Below are positions 57,434 through 64,000 of a stretch of 64,000 nt of DNA, piece after piece; the stretch's first letter is position 1; each line of letters opens with the position of its first letter. The position numbers and the translations under genes were made by a program. Origin of the DNA: Archangium lipolyticum (GTDB lineage: Bacteria; Myxococcota; Myxococcia; Myxococcales; Myxococcaceae); assembly GCF_024623785.1 (NCBI RefSeq), contig NZ_JANKBZ010000003.1, positions 620,001 to 684,000 on the forward strand, read 5' to 3'. The notes beneath the pieces are model-generated. The model ran no database searches. It was not told the DNA's origin and saw nothing but the letters and a program-made list of their open reading frames with translations.

Positions 57434-60400
57434 ATGAAACGTTCTGCATGCCTTTTCGTGCTGTGGCTGGCACTCCTCCCCTCCGCCGCCTGGGCTCAGG
57501 GCTCCTCGTGCGCTCCGGGCAACGAGGTCGCGCTCAAGGGCCACATCACCCAGCTCGTCTCCGCGCTTCGGATCGCCAACTACCGCGCGGACGTGCTCCT
57601 GATGGAGAAGAGCTTCAAGGAGCTCGATGGGCTCCTCCAGAGCACGGGCTGCGCCAGCATGGCGCCCCTGCTGTGTGACGCGGAGTGCGCCTACCAGCTC
57701 GCCAACGTCCAGCTCTTCCGCGCGACCGGCTATCCCCTGATGCGGGAGACGAGCAATGCCTGGTTCCCGTCCGATCCTCCCGGTGGCAATGGGGAGGTGC
57801 GCGATCCGTACGAGGCGCAGGCCATGCAGGGTGTCCAGCGGGTCGAGCAGGCCCTGAAGAACCTCGCACGCCAGCAGCAGGCCGCAGGCTCCACCAGCAA
57901 TCCGATGGACCTCCCGCTCAACCGCTTCCTCAAGGCGCATGCGCGCCTCAACTCGCTCAAGGCCCGGCTCTTCGTGGCGGCGGGAGACATCTGGTATCGC
58001 AAGGCCTCGTTCTCCCGCCTCGACAACCTTCAGTACCAGGTGGCGGAGACGCTGGGAGAGGATGACCGCGCGAAGAAGAAGGGGACCGAGTACTACAACG
58101 CGGCGACGTATTACGACCAGGCGTTCTGGGTCATCCTCGAGGCGAGGAGCAGCCTTCCCGCGGCGAACGCGGACCTCTTCGGCTCCGAGCTCTCCACGCT
58201 CACCTCGCTCGAGTCCGACGTCAACACGCGGCTCGACTCGGTCCGCAAGGGCTACCTGTACCTCAACATCGATCCGGAACAGCTCACGGGCAACAGCCTG
58301 GCCGCTCTGTCCCGGCAGCTCGTCGGCCAGCGGGAAGCCATCCGCCGCCAGGAGGGGGAGCTCCGCCAGCAGATGGACACCTGGGCGGCCAAGTTCACCA
58401 CCCACACCAATCAGCAGTTGGATCTCGCCAATCAGCAGAACTCGCGCGTCCTGGACCTCGAGGTGTACAAGCTCGCGCAGATGCAGGCGACCGCGGGCCG
58501 GCTCACCCAGGAGCTCCGGGCCCAGGTGGAGCTCATCGACCGGAGCATGCCGAAGTTCCAGCTCGAGCAACGCATCAAGGCCATCGAGGCGACGCTCGCC
58601 CGGGAGCAACTGGAGCTCTCCCACCAACTCCAGCGCATCAAGACACAGACGGAGCAGGATCTCCTCGGACTGGAGAAGGAGGCCATCAACTCCAGGCTGG
58701 ATGATCTCCGCTTCAGCATCGACATGACCATGGCGGAATACAACTTCGCCATGCAGGTCGAGGCCCTGCTCGCGCAGAAGGAGGAGCTCGACCGGCAGTA
58801 CCTGGCGGGCAACGCGGAGCTCGACATCCTCGAAGCACGCAAGGGACAGGTCCAGAAGAGCATCGAGGCCGCGCAGTGGCGGATCGCCCTCACTGAGCTC
58901 GTCATCAACAAATACAAGACCGCGCAGGAGACGTCATTCAAGTCGGCCCGTATTCCCATCGTCGAGCAGATCTGCGCCGTCGATGCGGAGCTCGCCTTCT
59001 ACAGCAATAGCCAGGCGCACAGCGGCTACAGCGATCCCGTCTCCGGACACTCCTGCACGGTCCCGACTCCGGGCACGAACCAGGAGCTCAATCTGGAGAA
59101 GATCTGCGCGGCCCGCGATCTGCTGAAGAAGGACCAGCTCGCCAACATCAAGAAGATCCGCGCCTGCATCAAGGCCGGGACCGGTCCCGGGACCGCCACC
59201 GGGACCGGCACCGACACCGGAATCGTGGATTGCGGCAACGGGATCGTGATCGGGGCCAGGACCGTGACAGGCACCGTAACCGTGACCGACACCGTGCCCG
59301 ACACCGGGACCGCCACCGGGAACGAGAGTTGCAGCACCATGACCGGGACCGAGAAGTCTGTCTTCGATGCCGTCAAGAATCTCAGCGCGGCGAACCAGGC
59401 GGTCATCAACCAACGGAAAGCCGCGCTGGGGAAGATGGCGTGCGCCATCGCGGAGAAAACGGCGGAGCTCCGCAAGGCGGAAAACGCGGCGATCGGAATC
59501 GAGGCCATCAAGGGCTCGATCGAGCTGGCGTGGGCCGCCGCCGCCATCGCCGCCGCCGTTCCAGACGGAGAAACCGGAATGGTCGGGATCTTCCCCGTGA
59601 AGACGTTCAGGATCGCGGAGTCCGCGGCGCAGGCAGCTCAAGTCGCGGCCCAGGGGGTCTCGAACGTGACCAGCTTCGCCTACCAGATGGCCCAGTTCCA
59701 TCATCAGCTCGAATCCGAGAAACTCTTCAACAAACAGGAATTGTTGGACATCGCCAACCAGCTCGAGGCGATCCAGCACGAGCTCAACGTCGAGAAATGG
59801 AGCAACGAGCGAGAGCTCGCGGAGATCTCCGTCCGACTCGCCGAGCTCGACGGTGAGTACGCCAATGTGAAGAACGAGCAGGAAGTCCAGCGGATCGAGT
59901 GCGACGGAGAGAAGGCCAATCGAGTGGCCACGGAGGCGAAGCTCCTCAGGTCGCGTGCCGGCCTCGTCGGGCAGCTGCAGCAGAACGCGGATGAGTCCGC
60001 GCTGGTCCAGTTCGACATCCACGAGCAGGAGAACGGCCGGGCGCAGGCGCAGACGGAGATCGAGCGGCTGAATCTCGAGATGCTCGAATACAACCGGCAG
60101 CAGGAGAAGGTCCGCCTGGACCAGCAGAAGCTCACGGGCATGAAGGCGGCGATCGACCGGCAGATCTCCATGGCCCGGGGTTACCAGGCCAGCGTCAAGT
60201 CCCTGCAGGGCGAATACTCCGACACGAAGACCCTGCTGAAGGCCATCAACGAGAAGCTCAAGGACAGCATCGTCCTGCGCGAGCAGAAGGAGCGGGAGTT
60301 CGTCTCGGCGGTCCTGGCGCAGTCCGGCAAGGTCGCCTTCAGTGAGATCGCGGACCTGAAGAGCAAGCTCGCGCAGCTCGATGATGCCGACCAGCTGGTC

Positions 60401-61393
60401 GCGCAGGTCCACGCCCTCGAGCAGAAGCTGGCCGTGGAGGTCGAGGGCTCCTACAAGAACATCCTCGCCATCGTCCGGAAGAACATCGAGGCGGGCGGCG
60501 GCCAGTCGGAGACCGCCAACACGCTGTTCTGGGACTTCGAGAACCTGGCGGCGGAGCTGTCGCGCGGTGCCGGCGACATGCTCGACTACAAGCGAAGGCT
60601 GCTCGAGAACGCGAACTTCACCTACAACCTCTACCGCAGCCGCTACAACGTGCTCGCCCAGTTCGCGGGCGACGTGGCTCCGATCTCCGAGGAGTACGCG
60701 TTCATCAGCAACGCGATGGAGCTCGAGAGGGTCCTCGCGGATTGCTCCGGGCTGGACACCAACGAGATCTGCAAGCCTCGCTCTCTCGTGTGGGACAGCA
60801 AGAACATGACGGGCACGGTGGCGGAGTTCACCTTGGAGAACACGAGCACCCTGCTCCAGCTGCTCCTGGCCGAAGGACGCGTACGCTTCGAGATCTCCCC
60901 CTACGGGCAGTCCCTGGCGAACAGCCAGCGGCTCGGCAACCTCGTGCTCTGGCACGAGAACCTGATGAACACCGAGTCGCCGATGCTGCTCGTCCACGCC
61001 ATGGCCCTCGCCGACGGTTCGAGCTGTGGAAGCAAGGCGGTTGTCCGGCACCTCGGCTCGGGCACCCTGTTCTCGCCCATGTCGCGTGACAACGCCGCTC
61101 CGCAGGCGAGCCTCGTCGTCCGCAAGCCCACGGACCTCGAGCTGCCCGTCTGGACGAACGCGGAGCTGGGCCTGTGGACCGCGCGAAGCGACACATTCCG
61201 CTCCGGCTCCTTCACGGCGGCGGGGCTCGAGACCGTGCTCCAGTCCGACCGGGTCGGCAAGCTCGAGTACCCGCTCGTGGGCCTGCCCCTGATTGGAACC
61301 TATGAGCTCATCGCGACACCGAGCTTCGTGGGATGCCTCTCCGGAAGCAGCACGTCCAAGCTGAAGCTCGGATTCATCTACGTCGTCAAGTAA
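57434..61393 (+). CDS. Giant exported coiled-coil protein with central hydrophobic segment
   Basis: 1319 residues from the ATG at 57434. Signal peptide SACLFVLWLALLPSAAWAQ. An N-terminal helical domain with Cys; a first long coiled-coil (about 300-520); a Thr/Gly-rich linker of imperfect TGTxTxT repeats (about 580-640); a hydrophobic segment (ELAWAAAAIAAAV, 697-709, then a Gly-rich turn and VKTFRIAESAAQAAQVAAQG); a second long coiled-coil (about 750-1080); and a C-terminal beta-rich domain (about 1130-1319, ending KLKLGFIYVVK). Two helical arms around a hydrophobic tip recall alpha-helical pore formers and TcA shafts, but I see no sequence match. Function unknown. Confidence 0.75.
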   Translation: MKRSACLFVLWLALLPSAAWAQGSSCAPGNEVALKGHITQLVSALRIANYRADVLLMEKSFKELDGLLQSTGCASMAPLLCDAECAYQLANVQLFRATGYPLMRETSNAWFPSDPPGGNGEVRDPYEAQAMQGVQRVEQALKNLARQQQAAGSTSNPMDLPLNRFLKAHARLNSLKARLFVAAGDIWYRKASFSRLDNLQYQVAETLGEDDRAKKKGTEYYNAATYYDQAFWVILEARSSLPAANADLFGSELSTLTSLESDVNTRLDSVRKGYLYLNIDPEQLTGNSLAALSRQLVGQREAIRRQEGELRQQMDTWAAKFTTHTNQQLDLANQQNSRVLDLEVYKLAQMQATAGRLTQELRAQVELIDRSMPKFQLEQRIKAIEATLAREQLELSHQLQRIKTQTEQDLLGLEKEAINSRLDDLRFSIDMTMAEYNFAMQVEALLAQKEELDRQYLAGNAELDILEARKGQVQKSIEAAQWRIALTELVINKYKTAQETSFKSARIPIVEQICAVDAELAFYSNSQAHSGYSDPVSGHSCTVPTPGTNQELNLEKICAARDLLKKDQLANIKKIRACIKAGTGPGTATGTGTDTGIVDCGNGIVIGARTVTGTVTVTDTVPDTGTATGNESCSTMTGTEKSVFDAVKNLSAANQAVINQRKAALGKMACAIAEKTAELRKAENAAIGIEAIKGSIELAWAAAAIAAAVPDGETGMVGIFPVKTFRIAESAAQAAQVAAQGVSNVTSFAYQMAQFHHQLESEKLFNKQELLDIANQLEAIQHELNVEKWSNERELAEISVRLAELDGEYANVKNEQEVQRIECDGEKANRVATEAKLLRSRAGLVGQLQQNADESALVQFDIHEQENGRAQAQTEIERLNLEMLEYNRQQEKVRLDQQKLTGMKAAIDRQISMARGYQASVKSLQGEYSDTKTLLKAINEKLKDSIVLREQKEREFVSAVLAQSGKVAFSEIADLKSKLAQLDDADQLVAQVHALEQKLAVEVEGSYKNILAIVRKNIEAGGGQSETANTLFWDFENLAAELSRGAGDMLDYKRRLLENANFTYNLYRSRYNVLAQFAGDVAPISEEYAFISNAMELERVLADCSGLDTNEICKPRSLVWDSKNMTGTVAEFTLENTSTLLQLLLAEGRVRFEISPYGQSLANSQRLGNLVLWHENLMNTESPMLLVHAMALADGSSCGSKAVVRHLGSGTLFSPMSRDNAAPQASLVVRKPTDLELPVWTNAELGLWTARSDTFRSGSFTAAGLETVLQSDRVGKLEYPLVGLPLIGTYELIATPSFVGCLSGSSTSKLKLGFIYVVK

Positions 61394-61424
61394 TCGCATG
61401 TCTCGGATGAGAAGGGATTTCGTC

Positions 61425-62909
61425 ATGCATCGGTTGGTGCTCGAGAGAAAGGCACCCCTCTGGGTCGCGTGCCTGCTCGCCGGACTCTGTGCGAGCGGGC
61501 CGGCGGCGGCGCAAAGTGACTGCAACAGCAATGCCGCGTCGTGCGACTTCCAGGAGCGGAAGACGACACTTCGCGCGCAGCTCTGGAGCAGCGCGTGCCT
61601 GACTGGCACCTGGAAGCACCTCAGCGCCGTGTACTTCCCCATGGAGAACGGCCAGCTCGTGACGAGCAAGCGGGCGCAGGTGAACTTCCTGAACGGGATC
61701 TGCGCGTTCCACCAGGACCGGCGCTACATGGACTCCAAGAAGGCCCGGGAGCAGCTCGACCGGGGCATCGACGAGCTCCAGCGCGCACAGACCTCCGGGC
61801 TCCTGCGGTCGCAGAGGCACGTGGCCGCGCTCATGGAGGGACTGCTCCATTGTGAGCGGATGAAGCAGCTCGCGCCGGAGGTGGAGACGAAGCTGACCTC
61901 GCGTGAGCTCTTCTGCGTGCACCGGGGGATGGCGAAGGCGAGCTTCACGAGCGTCAACTGGGCGAACATGGCGCTCGACTACCCGGACTCGACGGCCTTC
62001 TCCGTCGGGAAGCACATCGAGTCCATGGGCGCGTGCTACAGCAGCCATCTGAGCGCTGGCACCGATGCGACCTGTGGCATCGTCACGTCGCTCCCGGAAG
62101 AGCAGGTGAAGAGCATCGGGACCCAGGTGGGGACCACGGAGCTCTCGCGCTACCTGGGGAACGTGACGGACCAGACGAGCTCGACGGCGACCGGGGTCGG
62201 TCCCCTCACGGCCATGCTCGCGAGGAAGTTCGAGATGGTCGACGGGGCCGTCGCGGGCTCTGCTCAGCTCTTCTCGGAATTGAAGCAGCGCAACGAGCGG
62301 CTCCGGGGTTCGTACACGGGCCTGGCGGAGCTGTATTGCTCGCCCACCGGCGAGTGCAATGGGCCGATTCCCTCGCGCGTCCAGGCCATGAGCACGAAGT
62401 ACCAGGCGGTGACGCTGAAGGTGCAGAACCTGCTCGGCTTCGTGGACAGGTGGGTCAACGGTCTCTACCAGGACAGCGCCGGGCGTGACGTCCGCACGGA
62501 GCTGGCCAGGAGCAAGACGGACCTGACCGACACACTCGCGACGCTCCAGGGCCAGGAGGCGTTCCTCGACAAGATCCGCCTCGTCAAGCGGGACATGTCG
62601 GTGCTCGCTCGAGGCGCGGAGGCCGAGGACACCGTCTTGCGGAAGCTCTGCAGCCTGTACTTCTGCGAGATCCGCGGCGGGAACCGGGAGACCTTCCGGA
62701 AGACCTGTGCCCAGGTCGATCCCATCCTGTTGAAGCCTCGCAGCGAGCTCAACAAGCTCTGCTCCTCCAATGTGGAGACGACCTACGTCTCCGGAGATGG
62801 CCAGACCACCGCCGCCGCGCTGTGCCGCAACGTCGGGCTCGGTGCGTACATCGCGGATGGGCGCAAGGACATCCTGACCTGCATGAACACGTTCTACGTG
62901 AATCAGTGA
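61425..62909 (+). CDS. Exported Cys-rich protein, unknown family
   Basis: 494 residues from the ATG at 61425, with GAAGGGA 8 nt upstream; an ATG at 61398 has no such site. Signal peptide LWVACLLAGLCASGPAAAQ, then DCNSNAASCDF. About a dozen Cys in the mature protein (CLTGTW, ICAFHQD, LHCERM, FCVHRG, ACYSSH, TCGIV, YCSPTGEC, LCSLYFC) suggest a disulfide-stabilised helical structure. No family recognised. Follows the coiled-coil gene by 31 nt. Confidence 0.7.
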   Translation: MHRLVLERKAPLWVACLLAGLCASGPAAAQSDCNSNAASCDFQERKTTLRAQLWSSACLTGTWKHLSAVYFPMENGQLVTSKRAQVNFLNGICAFHQDRRYMDSKKAREQLDRGIDELQRAQTSGLLRSQRHVAALMEGLLHCERMKQLAPEVETKLTSRELFCVHRGMAKASFTSVNWANMALDYPDSTAFSVGKHIESMGACYSSHLSAGTDATCGIVTSLPEEQVKSIGTQVGTTELSRYLGNVTDQTSSTATGVGPLTAMLARKFEMVDGAVAGSAQLFSELKQRNERLRGSYTGLAELYCSPTGECNGPIPSRVQAMSTKYQAVTLKVQNLLGFVDRWVNGLYQDSAGRDVRTELARSKTDLTDTLATLQGQEAFLDKIRLVKRDMSVLARGAEAEDTVLRKLCSLYFCEIRGGNRETFRKTCAQVDPILLKPRSELNKLCSSNVETTYVSGDGQTTAAALCRNVGLGAYIADGRKDILTCMNTFYVNQ

Positions 62910-62920
62910 GAACCCACCGA

Positions 62921-64000
62921 TGAGACGCTTTTGGATGTACGGAGTCGTCCCGTTCCTCCTGGCGGGGTGTGGCCTCCAGGGAGAGGCTGAAAGCCATACC
63001 ACGGTCAGCGAGGCGCGAGCCCTCGCCCAAGCGCCACTGGTTCCCAGTCTCTTCTCCTACGAGACGACGAGCGGCGCCACGGCGTATGCCGTGGAGCTCC
63101 CCCAGGGAGAAGGACGTGCATCCCGGTTCGCGAGGCTGAACGGGTGCACCGAGGCGAACGCGCGCCGCCTCTTCCGCATCTACGCGGACCCCATCACACC
63201 GCTCGATGAGAGTCCGTGGAAAAACCAGCTCGACTACCCGAGCACACTCGTCCTGTCCTGCCCGGATACGACCGCATCGGGTGCGCGGGTCTTCGTCGAA
63301 TCGCTCACCCTGGGCTCCTCCTACCTCGAGTACCTGCAGGGCTCGGGCACGGATGCGGGTCAGCCCTCGTCGTTCCTGGTCATCCCCAACCGGTGTGGAG
63401 AGCTGATCTTCCACTTCCAGGTTCCGCAGCGCGCGGCCCAGCAGGAGACGTCTCGGGAGCCGCCCCCGGCCACCGGGGAGCGCATCTACCTGTCCTGCAA
63501 GAGGGACCGGCCGGTCGAGTACTCCGGTTGGGAGCTCGACACCGCCTACGTGCGGAGTCTCGGCTGGGGTGGCCGGTATGTCTATGTGCTGACGCGAGGG
63601 GCGAGCACCGTCCTCCTGGACGCGGTGGATGGACTGCCGGTCACGGACCTCCAGTGGGACGACGCGAAGCTCGCGGAGGTGCAGGACAGGCTGCGCGCGC
63701 TGTTCATGATTCCGGAGTCGGTCCCCAGTAGCTGGGCTGGAGAGCTGGAGTACCAGGACGTGGCGGGACGGCCGCTCTTCGACTTCTGCGTGGACCACTG
63801 TGGAGCGGACTTCAAGCCCGCGCACAAGAAGGTCGTCGATGGTGCGATCTCCTGCCTGCAGGGTGAGCTCGGCGCGGGGGAGTCCTGCACCTACGCGACT
63901 CCCTTTACGTATGAGGAGCGCCAGCAGCTCGATGGAACGATTCGCCGGGGCGCGCAGCTCCCGACCGGAGAGCTCGTGTTTCCCTCCTGTGGCGGAGCCA
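62921..64000 (+). CDS. Lipoprotein, unknown family (3' end outside window)
   Basis: At least 360 residues from the ATG at 62921, open at the window edge. Signal with lipobox PFLLAGC. Mature part beta-rich with several Cys (NGCTEANARRLF, LSCPDTT, PNRCGEL, LSCKRDRPVEYSGW, FDFCVDHCGADF). The gene begins 11 nt after the previous stop, so the operon continues beyond this window. No family recognised. Confidence 0.7.

Noticed and set aside
59176-59365. CRISPR-like or tandem repeat array
   Set aside because: The repetition is in-frame coding for a Thr/Gly linker, with no spacer structure.

Overview
The window is high-GC DNA from a myxobacterium, most likely of the Archangium/Cystobacter/Myxococcus suborder. 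The grounds are strong third-position GC, many lipoproteins, an IF3 with a long C-terminal tail as in Myxococcus Dsg, a giant Ser/Thr-kinase/ATPase/histidine-kinase hybrid, and a geosmin synthase. The assignment is inferred from gene content; no rRNA or other taxonomic marker is present.

Layout. (1) 1-2737, minus: the N-terminal part of a secreted amidohydrolase, a small lipoprotein and a SAM methyltransferase. (2) 3071-8255, plus: a two-domain geosmin synthase followed by two paralogous Family 2B encapsulin shell proteins (capsid fold plus cyclic-nucleotide-binding domain). The synthase carries two GPxGxGTSxxRL motifs, one in its interdomain linker and one near its C-terminus, which look like encapsulin cargo-loading signals. 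This is the most striking system here: a probable terpene-synthesis nanocompartment. (3) 8321-16517, minus: tRNA-Val, thrS, infC (probable ATC start), rpmI, rplT, a possible leader ORF and attenuator, pheS, pheT, ihfA, tRNA-Pro and tRNA-Asp. This is the classic translation cluster. (4) 16606-31889: housekeeping and envelope genes. They include a family 5 uracil-DNA glycosylase, an AI-2E-type permease, LPP20-like and PEGA proteins, a PilZ protein, a FKBP, two zinc metallopeptidases, a cold-shock protein, UvsE, a PAS-PAS adenylate cyclase, a DUF3105 lipoprotein coupled to a membrane acyltransferase, and a VWA lipoprotein. Two nearly identical 34-nt hairpin repeats lie just past two minus-strand stop codons.

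(5) 32167-34333: a small island with a hypothetical protein, a lipoprotein, and a LysM/L,D-transpeptidase-like protein whose 3' end overlaps a small membrane-anchored protein (candidate toxin and immunity pair). (6) 34905-46509: a secreted protein, an AbrB permease, a phosphotransferase, two large sensor kinases sharing an unusual HNVGNV phosphoacceptor box, and an SDR. (7) 46529-52168: a tannase-family esterase, ahcY under an S-adenosylhomocysteine riboswitch, a second SDR and an acyltransferase. (8) 52474-64000, plus: six consecutive exported proteins, none of a family I recognise, including a 1319-residue coiled-coil protein with a central hydrophobic segment. It looks like one operon for an uncharacterised extracytoplasmic assembly and continues past the window edge.

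Coordinates of starts were corrected from the sequence where a Shine-Dalgarno site or signal peptide pointed to a codon other than the longest reading frame. No CRISPR array, rRNA operon, or intact insertion sequence was seen.
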